Below are positions 19,895 through 26,335 of a stretch of DNA of 51,026 bases, piece after piece. The stretch's first letter is position 1; each line of letters begins with the position of its first letter. This DNA is from Paracoccaceae bacterium (GTDB taxonomy: Bacteria > Pseudomonadota > Alphaproteobacteria > Rhodobacterales > Rhodobacteraceae), in assembly GCA_007134865.1 (NCBI GenBank), contig SLJW01000095.1, positions 1 to 51,026 on the forward strand. Reading direction: 5' to 3'. The notes beneath the pieces were generated by a model. The model saw only the letters and a list, made by a program, of their open reading frames with translations. It did no database searches and was not told where the DNA came from. The translations under genes were made by a program, and so were the position numbers.

Positions 19895-21184
19895 TTATCG
19901 GACCATGCGCAACTGTTGCCGATGCGCCGCTTCGCCACAGATCAGCGCGGCGTAAGGATCATGCTTTGCGAGCATCATATCCACCAGATGTCGCATGAGT
20001 TGGCGTCGACCGCCCAAGGAATAGTAGCCGCCGGGCACTTGCGAGGTCTCCAGCAGGAAATGACGGTAGTCGCGATAGGCGCGGGCATCGGGGCGTTTGG
20101 GCTTCGCGAAAAACGCCTCGATTGGCTGATCCGAGACGAATTCCGGCTTGTCATAAACCGCGCGTCCGAAAATTTTCAGCGGCATACCGCGCCAGAGCAC
20201 CTGTTGCGCGGCCGTGGAGTTGACCGTGACCGCCGAGCGCGCGTGGTTGAGGAGCTGCGCAAGCTTGCCGCCGCGCAGGAAATGCACTCGACCCTTCAGG
20301 CCATGCGCTTCTGTCAGTTGGCGGATGGTCTTGCGGATGGGCGCGCGCCCGTCCTCAAGCGGGTGCGCCTTGATGACAAGGTGATGGTGGCGCGGCGCAC
20401 CTTTCGCGAAGCCTTCAAAGACCTTCTCCAGAAACTCGGTCTGGCTGGAAAACGGGCTATGCGCACGAAAGCTCGAGTCATGTTCGAGTTGCATCAGCAC
20501 GAGGTGATAGGGGAAGCCGCCATTTCGCACGCGCCACGTCTCGATCCGCCGTTCGAGCGAGTGCAGCGGCATCAGCCATAGCCGCTTGAGGTAGAGTTTG
20601 AACTCAAGCGCGACGCTCAGATCGCGATGGGGCTGGAAACTGCGGTAGCGCCCGTTCAGCGCCATGACGCAGAAATGATAGACCGCGCCGTAGAAGATAT
20701 GTTGGCGCATGTCGCCCCAATGCGCTGGCGGATCGGGCAATTCGAGGTCGCATTTCTTCAGCGCCTTGCGCATGTCGCGAAGGCTGAGATCCATGAGGGT
20801 CGAATGCCCGTTTGACCCGTCACGCTCATAAGTGACCCAATAGGGGCGCAGGTAGCCTTCCTCAAAGACATGGATGGTGAGCCCTATGTCACGGGCGATT
20901 GCGATTGCCTCTGCGTGGATGGGGCGGACATCACCATAGAGGGCCAGATCCGTGATCTGGTGGCGCGCGACACAGTCGCGAAAGAAGCCGTCCCAGGTCT
21001 TGCGGGGCTGGGTAAAGGGGATGTAACGCGCCTTGTCGCGCCAGAAAACGGAATCTCCTTTGTTGAAGCCGATCCGCCAGCATTCTGCGCCACTGGCGCG
21101 CAGCATGCGGGCCAGTCGGTTGAAAAACCACCCGTGTGGGCCCTGCAGGAACAGGAAACGCCTGTTGTCACCATTTACCGGCAT
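19895..21184 (-). CDS. kpsS: capsular polysaccharide export/assembly protein KpsS
   Basis: KpsS adds the first Kdo to the lyso-phosphatidylglycerol acceptor of group 2-type capsules. The protein shows RRFLFLQGPHGWFFNRLARM at its start, FEEGYLRPYWVTYERDG (about residue 125) and AVTVNSTAAQQVLWRGMPLK (about 315), all typical of the family. I choose ATG 21184 (429 residues) because it begins just before the conserved FLFLQGP strand and has AAGGA upstream. The ORF track's ATG at 21247 adds 21 residues. It is the first gene of the minus-strand capsule group and is divergent from ribE. Confidence 0.93.
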   Translation of the reverse strand: MPVNGDNRRFLFLQGPHGWFFNRLARMLRASGAECWRIGFNKGDSVFWRDKARYIPFTQPRKTWDGFFRDCVARHQITDLALYGDVRPIHAEAIAIARDIGLTIHVFEEGYLRPYWVTYERDGSNGHSTLMDLSLRDMRKALKKCDLELPDPPAHWGDMRQHIFYGAVYHFCVMALNGRYRSFQPHRDLSVALEFKLYLKRLWLMPLHSLERRIETWRVRNGGFPYHLVLMQLEHDSSFRAHSPFSSQTEFLEKVFEGFAKGAPRHHHLVIKAHPLEDGRAPIRKTIRQLTEAHGLKGRVHFLRGGKLAQLLNHARSAVTVNSTAAQQVLWRGMPLKIFGRAVYDKPEFVSDQPIEAFFAKPKRPDARAYRDYRHFLLETSQVPGGYYSLGGRRQLMRHLVDMMLAKHDPYAALICGEAAHRQQLRMVR

Positions 21185-21359
21185 GAAAGGACGTCCTTCA
21201 TATGCAGTCTGCAAAATAGCAGAGTGTCTTTCCGCCTGTCTTAACATCTCACACCTTCCGGATTGGAAATATGGTAAATAATTGCGGTAAAACTATGGCC
21301 CGCTTGCCAAATCCGGGTGCTGCCGCTACCTCTGGCGCCGGGGCGACAAGGGGTGAGCT
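21185..21359. promoter_or_regulatory. divergent intergenic region kpsS / ribE
   Basis: About 175 bases, AT-richer than the genes around it, separate the kpsS start from the ribE start. Promoters for both directions are expected here. I do not see a convincing -35/-10 pair. I also find no FMN riboswitch pattern before ribE; the leader is too short and lacks the conserved RFN segments. Confidence 0.4.
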
Positions 21360-21953
21360 ATGTTCACGGGGATCATCACGGATGTCGGCGAAGTGCGCGC
21401 GCTGGAACAGGCGGGCGATCTGCGCGCGCGGATCGGCACCGGCTATGACACGGGCGGCATCGATATCGGCGCCTCGATTGCCTCGGACGGGGTGTGCCTT
21501 ACGGTCGTGGCGCTGGGGCCGGACTGGTATGAGGTGCAGGTCTCGGCCGAAACAGTGGCCAAGACCAACCTCGGTGACTGGCGCGTCGGGCGCCGGGTCA
21601 ATCTGGAACGCGCGCTGAAGGTGGGCGATGAGCTGGGCGGGCATATCGTTTCTGGCCATGTCGATGGCGTGGCCGAGGTGGTGGGGCTACACCCCGAAGG
21701 CGACAGCCTGCGCGTCATGTTCCGCGCGCCCGAGGCCTTGGCGGGGTTCATTGCGCCGAAAGGATCGGTCGCGCTGAATGGCACCTCGCTGACTGTGAAC
21801 GAGGTCGAGGGGGCCGAGTTCGGCATCAACCTGATCCCGCACACGCAGGCTGTCACGAACTGGGGCGATGTCGCGCTCGGTGATCGCATCAATCTCGAGA
21901 TCGACACGCTGGCGCGCTATGTGGCACGGCTCAGGGAGTGGGAGCGGCGGTGA
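21360..21953 (+). CDS. ribE: riboflavin synthase, alpha chain
   Basis: Catalyses dismutation of two 6,7-dimethyl-8-ribityllumazine molecules to riboflavin. The 197-residue protein starts with the family signature MFTGIITDVGEV and contains two homologous lumazine-binding barrels. Both halves show the key segments (IASDGVCLTVV and VALNGTSLTVNEVE), plus GGHIVSGHVDG near the middle. No other rib gene is seen next to it. The inverted-repeat element begins 73 bases after its stop. Confidence 0.97.
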   Translation: MFTGIITDVGEVRALEQAGDLRARIGTGYDTGGIDIGASIASDGVCLTVVALGPDWYEVQVSAETVAKTNLGDWRVGRRVNLERALKVGDELGGHIVSGHVDGVAEVVGLHPEGDSLRVMFRAPEALAGFIAPKGSVALNGTSLTVNEVEGAEFGINLIPHTQAVTNWGDVALGDRINLEIDTLARYVARLREWERR

Positions 21954-22026
21954 GGTGCGGCTGTTGCATGGCAAGGCCGGATCTGCGGCAGACGCGTTCC
22001 TGTTGGCCTGCGGGACTGGCGTAACT

Positions 22027-22057
22027 GCGGTCTTATGTAGCAAACGCACCAAGGCCG
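22027..22057 (+). repeat. left 31-bp terminal inverted repeat
   Basis: Starts GCGGTCTTATGTAGCAAACG and ends CACCAAGGCCG. It is the exact reverse complement of 22994-23024. It lies 73 bases downstream of the ribE stop, outside any gene. Confidence 0.92.
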
Positions 22058-22079
22058 GGAAGTTCAGCGCGGCATTCAT

Positions 22080-22093
22080 GCTTCATTGCCTAG
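22080..22093 (+). repeat. inner inverted repeat, left copy
   Basis: GCTTCATTGCCTAG, matched by the reverse complement of 22960-22973 with one mismatch. The near-equal distance to the two ends (53 and 51 bases) suggests a second recombinase-contact site or a longer, partly diverged terminal repeat. Confidence 0.7.
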
Positions 22094-22122
22094 ATGCAAC
22101 TGGAGTCCACCAGTTGCATCTA
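22091..22122. terminator. 13-bp-stem hairpin after the cargo operon
   Basis: TAGATGCAACTGG pairs perfectly with CCAGTTGCATCTA around a six-base loop (AGTCCA). It begins 15 bases after the stop codon of the second cargo gene on the minus strand. No T-run follows on that strand, so it may act as a weak terminator, an mRNA 3'-end stabiliser, or a structural part of the element. Confidence 0.6.
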
Positions 22123-22136
22123 GATTAAGCTCTGAC

Positions 22137-22547
22137 TTAGTTGGCAGGGGCCGACAATATTCCCGTAGTCATTTCAACTGCTTGGTTCCATAGGGCGAAT
22201 CCGCCATAGGCTAGAGCAACGACCGTAAGCCCCACAAAAACGTAGTTCCAAATAATGCGCCCGGCCGCCGCTTCGGCACGTTCTGCGGCCGCCCTTACTG
22301 TGCGCAAGTCGCTATCTACAGCATCAAGCCGAGTCCTTATCACCTCGCCCTGACTTGTTAAAATATTGCCGACCTTTTCGATCCCGGCGATGACCTCTGC
22401 GAACCGAGCGTCATTCTGCGCCCGTGTTTTTTCGTCTTGGGCGTCAACGTATTCCCTCATGGTGACCTCCACGGTTCCACCACCGGACCCACCAGAACCA
22501 GACGAACTCCCACCGCTGGTGGGGTACATGGGGATAGGTTCAGCCAT
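22137..22547 (-). CDS. unknown coiled-coil protein with C-terminal membrane anchor (element cargo gene 2)
   Basis: A 136-residue protein starting at ATG 22547, preceded by AGGGGAAAAAG and overlapping the end of cargo gene 1 by eight bases. It begins with a short proline-containing leader (MAEPIPMYPT) and a glycine/serine linker (SGGSSSGSGGSGGG). A charged helical stretch of about 65 residues with heptad spacing follows (YVDAQDEKTRAQNDARFAEV onward). One membrane span is seen near the end (IIWNYVFVGLTVVALAYGGF, about residues 100-120), with a short tail. I do not recognise a family. The layout suggests a tail-anchored or C-terminally anchored oligomer with a flexible N-terminal arm. Lower GC than neighbours. 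Confidence 0.75.
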   Translation of the reverse strand: MAEPIPMYPTSGGSSSGSGGSGGGTVEVTMREYVDAQDEKTRAQNDARFAEVIAGIEKVGNILTSQGEVIRTRLDAVDSDLRTVRAAAERAEAAAGRIIWNYVFVGLTVVALAYGGFALWNQAVEMTTGILSAPAN

Positions 22548-22857
22548 CTTTTTCCCCTGCATCTCCCGTTCCAGCGTCGCCGGTAGGCGGCACCTGAACG
22601 GCCAAGAATTGCTTTTCGATTCCTGCAAGCATTTCTGCTAAAACTTTGTGTAGTTGAATGGCGTCGGCTGGGTGCAATGTAACGGCCGCGCGCAAAAGCG
22701 GCGTCATTGTGTTCGGGATAAGTTCGCAGAACGCGATCCTGACCCCGGGCTGGCCAATCGTTATGTAGAACTTGTTCGCGCCTGGAGCCGGTCCGGCAAA
22801 GGCCGCAGCCAACTCGTCTTGTGTGACTTCTTGGCGAATCTTTTCCGCGTCGCTCAT
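22540..22857 (-). CDS. unknown small soluble protein (element cargo gene 1, faintly DUF3467-like)
   Basis: A 105-residue protein starting at ATG 22857 with GGGAG six bases upstream. The N-terminal third is a polar helix (MSDAEKIRQEVTQDELAAAF). A predicted beta-rich core follows (NKFYITIGQPGVRIAFCELI), then a helix (PADAIQLHKVLAEMLAGIEK) and a disordered tail with a TGDAG-TGDAG repeat. The order of an IxxGxxxVRIxF strand followed by xxPxDAxxLxxxLxxxL resembles DUF3467-like proteins, but the match is weak and from memory. It is the first gene of the cargo operon; gene 2 overlaps it. Confidence 0.7.
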   Translation of the reverse strand: MSDAEKIRQEVTQDELAAAFAGPAPGANKFYITIGQPGVRIAFCELIPNTMTPLLRAAVTLHPADAIQLHKVLAEMLAGIEKQFLAVQVPPTGDAGTGDAGEKDG

Positions 22858-22880
22858 CCGCAACTCCCGTAACCGCAAAC

Positions 22881-22909
22881 AGGCTACGTAAACATATAGA
22901 AAGAGTCAA
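22881..22909 (-). promoter_or_regulatory. candidate promoter of the cargo operon
   Basis: On the minus strand, TTGACT (22909-22904) is followed after 17 bases by TAGCCT (22886-22881). The -35 matches the sigma-70 consensus at five of six positions; the -10 is weak (three of six). The start codon at 22857 is 23 bases past the -10. It lies inside the element, so the cargo would travel with its own promoter. Confidence 0.5.
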
Positions 22910-22959
22910 TTTTTCATCCTCCGCGCCGGGACCTGTGTGTACAGTGTCGCTGGTTAACG

Positions 22960-22973
22960 CTAGGTAATGAAGC
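22960..22973 (-). repeat. inner inverted repeat, right copy
   Basis: CTAGGTAATGAAGC, the reverse complement of the left inner site with one mismatch. It is upstream of the cargo promoter candidate. Confidence 0.7.
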
Positions 22974-22993
22974 GTACGCTCCATAGCTGGCTT

Positions 22994-23024
22994 CGGCCTT
23001 GGTGCGTTTGCTACATAAGACCGC
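22994..23024 (-). repeat. right 31-bp terminal inverted repeat
   Basis: Starts CGGCCTTGGTGCGTTTGCTA on the plus strand and ends CATAAGACCGC. It is the exact reverse complement of 22027-22057. Copy B of the dispersed intergenic repeat begins 31 bases further on, outside the element. Confidence 0.92.
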
Positions 23025-23055
23025 GTAAGTGCCCGTGGCGGGCCTCGCGGACCGC

Positions 23056-23088
23056 GCCTCCGGCGGGAGTATTTGGGGCAAGATGAAA
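23056..23088 (+). repeat. dispersed intergenic repeat, copy B (plus orientation)
   Basis: GCCTCCGGCGGGAGTATTTG followed by GGGCAAGATGAAA. It is the fullest form of the motif together with copy C. The first half can fold weakly (CTCC-GGCG-GGAG). It lies between the inverted-repeat element and scpA. Confidence 0.8.
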
Positions 23089-23195
23089 GCGGGTTTGAGC
23101 GGGTCTGCCTGCCGGGGCGGCAAATTATCTGGTGGAGCCGTTCGGGCGCTTGGCGTAGTTTGGGCGCAAGTTTGGAGCGCAGCGACTCGGACCGG

Positions 23196-23987
23196 ATGAC
23201 AGATGACTGGGAAAGCCGCGACGATATCAGCGCCCGCCGTGCGGCAGAGGCGCTTATTGTCGATGTGGACGGCTATGAGGGTCCGCTTGATCTGCTGCTG
23301 ACGCTTTCGCGCGCGCAGAAGGTCGATCTTAGGCGCATTTCGGTGCTGCAACTGGCCGAGCAATATCTGGGCTTTGTCGAACAGGCGCGCGCGCTGCGGA
23401 TCGAGCTGGCGGCGGATTACCTCGTCATGGCGGCCTGGCTCGCCTATCTGAAATCGCGCTTGCTGCTGCCGCCCGAACCGGGCGAGGAGGGACCATCGGG
23501 TGAGGAACTCGCGGCGCATCTGGCCTGGCAGCTTGAACGCCTGCAGGCGATGCGCGAGGCGGCAGCGCGGCTGATGGGGCGCGACCAGAAGGGTCGCGAT
23601 TTCTTCGCCCGTGGCCAGCCCGAGGCCCTGGCGATCTCGCGCAAGACGCGCTTCGAGGTCGCGCTGATCGACCTGATGCGCGCCTATGCCCGGCTGCGCA
23701 CGCGCGACGAATTCCGCCCCTTTGCCTTTGACCGCTCCGACATCTACCCCTATGAGGCCGCGCTGGAGCGGCTGTCGACGCTGGTGCCGGGGGCGTCCGA
23801 CTGGACGGCGCTGCAGGCCTATCTGCCCGAGGGCTGGCGCGGCGCGGCCAAGCGCAAGCGCTCGGTGATTGCATCGACCTTTGCGGCTTCGCTGGAACTG
23901 GCCAAACAGGGGTCGATCGAGCTGCGCCAGACCGAGAGTTTCGCGCCGTTGCAATTGCGGCGGCGTCAGGGGCGAGCAGATGAGTGA
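23196..23987 (+). CDS. scpA: segregation and condensation protein A
   Basis: ScpA is the kleisin subunit that bridges SMC heads in the bacterial condensin. The protein has the N-terminal kleisin motif YEGPLDLLLTLSRAQKVDL (about residue 26) and the C-terminal winged-helix region. The start used is ATG 23196 (MTDDWESRDD; 263 residues). The ORF-track start at 23073 reads through the intergenic repeat and gives unlikely sequence. scpB overlaps its end by eight bases. In related genomes nagZ usually lies just upstream; it is not seen here. Confidence 0.95.
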   Translation: MTDDWESRDDISARRAAEALIVDVDGYEGPLDLLLTLSRAQKVDLRRISVLQLAEQYLGFVEQARALRIELAADYLVMAAWLAYLKSRLLLPPEPGEEGPSGEELAAHLAWQLERLQAMREAAARLMGRDQKGRDFFARGQPEALAISRKTRFEVALIDLMRAYARLRTRDEFRPFAFDRSDIYPYEAALERLSTLVPGASDWTALQAYLPEGWRGAAKRKRSVIASTFAASLELAKQGSIELRQTESFAPLQLRRRQGRADE

Positions 23988-24648
23988 TGACCGCGAGCAG
24001 ATGACGGGCGAGGCACCCGAGCGCGGGGAACCGGGTCTGTTTGCGGCCCCGCCCATGGCCGAGCAGGAGCGCATGGTCGAGGCGATCCTCTTCGCCAGCG
24101 CAGAGCCGCTGAGCGCGGCACAGCTTGCCGAGCGCCTGCCTCCGGGCTGCGACGCGACCGAGGCACTCGCGCATTTGCGCTCGCGCTATTCCGGGCGCGG
24201 GGTCAATCTGGTGCGCGTGGGCGATGCCTATGCCATGCGCACCGCGCCCGATCTGGGCTGGCTGATGCAGGCCGAACGGGTCGAGACGCGCAAGCTCTCA
24301 CGCGCGGCCATCGAGACGCTGGCGATTGTCGCCTATCACCAGCCCGTCACCCGCGCCGAAATCGAGGAGATTCGCGGCGTGGCGGTCTCGCGCGGCACCA
24401 TCGATCAGTTGCTGGAACTGGACTGGATCCGCCTCGGGCGGCGGCGGATGACACCGGGGCGGCCCGTGACCTTTGTCGTCACCGAAGAATTCCTCGATCA
24501 TTTCGGGCTCGAGTCTGCGCGCGATCTGCCGGGGCTCAAGGAATTGCGCGAGGCGGGGCTTCTCGACAGCCGCCCGATGCCGGGGCAGCCGGGTGATGAT
24601 GAAGGAGAGGGCGCCGCCACGGGTCAGAGCGAGCTTTTCGAGGATTGA
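23980..24648 (+). CDS. scpB: segregation and condensation protein B
   Basis: ScpB dimers bind the ScpA linker and regulate the SMC complex. The 222-residue protein contains two winged-helix domains; typical segments are VEAILFASAEPLSAAQLAER and LSRAAIETLAIVAYHQPVTR followed by AEIEEIRGV. The start at ATG 23980 overlaps scpA, which implies coupling; the ORF track's 23869 start lies deep in scpA. The C-terminal tail (GEGAATGQSELFED) is acidic and probably disordered. Confidence 0.95.
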   Translation: MSDDREQMTGEAPERGEPGLFAAPPMAEQERMVEAILFASAEPLSAAQLAERLPPGCDATEALAHLRSRYSGRGVNLVRVGDAYAMRTAPDLGWLMQAERVETRKLSRAAIETLAIVAYHQPVTRAEIEEIRGVAVSRGTIDQLLELDWIRLGRRRMTPGRPVTFVVTEEFLDHFGLESARDLPGLKELREAGLLDSRPMPGQPGDDEGEGAATGQSELFED

Positions 24649-24721
24649 ACCCGGGCCCCCTTGAGGTCTACGCGGCAAGAGTCTAGGTGTTTTTGCATCA
24701 CTACACATGTTCAGGGACCCC

Positions 24722-25882
24722 ATGCCGATCCGCAACCGCTTCGCCGAAATGCTGCCCGAAATCGCCGCCTGGCGGCAGGATTTCCACGCCCATCCCGAAT
24801 TGCGCTTCGAGTGCCACCGCACCGCGCATATCGTCGCCGAAAAGCTGCGCGAATTCGGTTGTGATGAGGTGGTGGAGGGGATCGGCGTGACCGGAGTCGT
24901 CGGGCTGATCCATGGCCGCACGCGGGCAGCGGGGCGTGTGATCGGCCTGCGCGCCGATATGGATGCGCTGCCGATTCATGAAGCCACTGGCAAACCCTAT
25001 GCCTCAATTCACCACGGCAAGATGCATGCCTGCGGCCATGACGGGCACACGGCGATGCTGCTGGGGGCGGCGAAATACCTCTGCGAGACGCGGAATTTCG
25101 ACGGCACGGTGGCGGTGATCTTCCAGCCCGCCGAAGAGGGCGGCGCTGGGGCCAAGGTCATGTGCGAGGCCGGACTGATGGAACGCTTCGGCATTCAGGA
25201 AGTTTACGCGATGCACAACCGCCCCGGCCACCCGCTGGGCGAGTTCAACATTCGCGAAGGCGCGTTCTATGCCGCCTGCGACGAGTTCCGCATCACCATC
25301 GAGGGCAAGGGCGGGCATGCGGCGAAGCCGCATGCCACGATCGATCCTGTCATGGTGTCGAGCCATCTGATCATGGCACTGCAGACCATCGCCAGTCGCA
25401 ATGCCGATCCGACGCAGAATATCGTCCTGTCGGTCTGCGGCGTGCGCAGCGAGACAACGGCGTTCAACGTGATCCCGCAGCATGTGGAATTGCGCGGCAC
25501 GATCCGGACCCATGATCCTGCGGTGCGTCAATTGGTCGAGCGGCGGCTGCATGCTGTGGTCGAGGCAACGGCGGCGGGGTTCGGGGCGCAGGCCGAAGTC
25601 GAGTTCGTCGAGGGCTATCCGGTGATGGTGAACCATCCCGCCGAGACCGAGATCGCCCGGCAGGTGGCCAAGGATGTGTCGGGTCAATGCCTTGAAGCCG
25701 GTTACAACATGGGCGGCGAGGATTTCTCCTATATGCTGGAAGAACGCCCCGGCGCCTATATCGTGCTCGGTGCGGGCGAGGGGGCGGGGCTGCACCACCC
25801 CGAATATGATTTCAATGACGAGATCATCCCCTATGGCTGTTCCTGGTTTGTCGGCATTGCCGAGCAGCGTTTGCGGGCCTGA
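24722..25882 (+). CDS. M20 family amidohydrolase (hippurate hydrolase/IAA-amino acid hydrolase type)
   Basis: A zinc-dependent amidohydrolase of about 386 residues, probably hydrolysing N-acyl amino acids. Metal-binding and catalytic segments are visible: ADMDALPI, HACGHDGHTAMLL, FQPAEEGGAGAKVM (catalytic Glu pair) and the dimerisation-domain motif GKGGHAAKPH. A later metal-site segment is MGGEDFSYMLEERPGAY. ATG 24722 (MPIRNRFAEM) follows AGGGACCCC and is preferred to ATG 24707. The natural substrate cannot be told from sequence. The TRAP transporter genes follow after a 450-base gap, so a functional link is possible but not shown. Confidence 0.92.
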   Translation: MPIRNRFAEMLPEIAAWRQDFHAHPELRFECHRTAHIVAEKLREFGCDEVVEGIGVTGVVGLIHGRTRAAGRVIGLRADMDALPIHEATGKPYASIHHGKMHACGHDGHTAMLLGAAKYLCETRNFDGTVAVIFQPAEEGGAGAKVMCEAGLMERFGIQEVYAMHNRPGHPLGEFNIREGAFYAACDEFRITIEGKGGHAAKPHATIDPVMVSSHLIMALQTIASRNADPTQNIVLSVCGVRSETTAFNVIPQHVELRGTIRTHDPAVRQLVERRLHAVVEATAAGFGAQAEVEFVEGYPVMVNHPAETEIARQVAKDVSGQCLEAGYNMGGEDFSYMLEERPGAYIVLGAGEGAGLHHPEYDFNDEIIPYGCSWFVGIAEQRLRA

Positions 25883-25916
25883 CGACCCTATGCCCTTGTG
25901 ATACATACAGGTTTTC

Positions 25917-25951
25917 CAAGCGAGCGCTGCGCGAAGCGCAGCGCCCGCTTG
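25917..25951. terminator. long hairpin downstream of the amidohydrolase
   Basis: Arms of 16 bases pair with one mismatch (core GCGCTGCGC-GAA-GCGCAGCGC). It starts 34 bases after the amidohydrolase stop. There is no T-run, so it may be a terminator aided by Rho or a 3'-end stabilising structure. Confidence 0.5.
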
Positions 25952-26129
25952 ACCTGGAAGACTGGTCTTCTGACCCTGCTGCCCGTCTGATTGAACGGAT
26001 ACGCAGCGCGCAGTGCGGCGCCCCGCGACTGGCTGGGTTCTGCAACACGGATCTCTCGCCATTATCGAGCGCATGGCCCCAGTTCGGCTGTGGGGTTTCG
26101 CGCGAGCTTGAAGGTATCTGACTCGTCCA

Positions 26130-26158
26130 GGCCGTGCTGCGCTGCGCGCAGCACGGCC
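26130..26158. other. perfect 12-bp-stem hairpin upstream of the TAXI gene
   Basis: GGCCGTGCTGCG pairs with CGCAGCACGGCC around a five-base loop. It lies about 180 bases before the TAXI start. It could be the end of a leader or of an unannotated transcript; no T-run follows. Confidence 0.5.
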
Positions 26159-26335
26159 ATCATATCTCAGTAAATAATCATAACTTTGCAGGATCATAGC
26201 GCGCTCTGTTCATTCAGACTTGACTCCCGGCCTGTGCCGGAGTCCACTTGTGTCATGGGTCACGGGTAGCGCAACCCGCTGCCGCGTGCCCGAAGAGCTG
26301 CCGTTCATGAGCAGCGATCTGACATGGAGGAATAC

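Larger units (their letters stand above)
22027..23024. mobile_element. 998-bp inverted-repeat-bounded element with a two-gene cargo and no transposase
   Basis: The segment is bounded by perfect 31-bp inverted repeats at 22027-22057 and 22994-23024. A second pair of matching sites (GCTTCATTGCCTAG versus GCTTCATTACCTAG, 13 of 14) lies 53 and 51 bases inside the two ends, so the ends are related over roughly 65 bases. Between them are two minus-strand genes, a promoter-like sequence and a 13-bp hairpin. The inside is visibly less GC-rich than ribE and scpA. GCGTAA occurs at both outer edges (22019-22024 and 23023-23028) and may be a target duplication, though it overlaps the right repeat by two bases. 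It would need a transposase or recombinase supplied in trans. Confidence 0.75.
25883..26335. other. intergenic region with two strong hairpins, amidohydrolase to TAXI gene
   Basis: About 450 bases without a credible gene; the short ORFs of the track here have no recognisable sequence. It holds hairpin 1 (25917-25951), hairpin 2 (26130-26158), then an AT-richer stretch (about 26160-26220) that probably contains the promoter of the TRAP operon. No fragment of a transposase is recognisable. Confidence 0.5.

Noticed and set aside
21250-21359. FMN riboswitch before ribE
   Set aside because: The leader is only about 110 bases from the first kpsS in-frame ATG and lacks the conserved RFN helices.
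21868-22128. 86-residue plus-strand ORF across the ribE end and left inverted repeat
   Set aside because: Begins inside ribE in another frame and simply reads through the inverted repeat and hairpin.
25991-26173. 60-residue plus-strand ORF between amidohydrolase and TAXI gene
   Set aside because: Sequence is low-complexity in Ser, Arg and Ala, without a ribosome site; overlaps the second hairpin.
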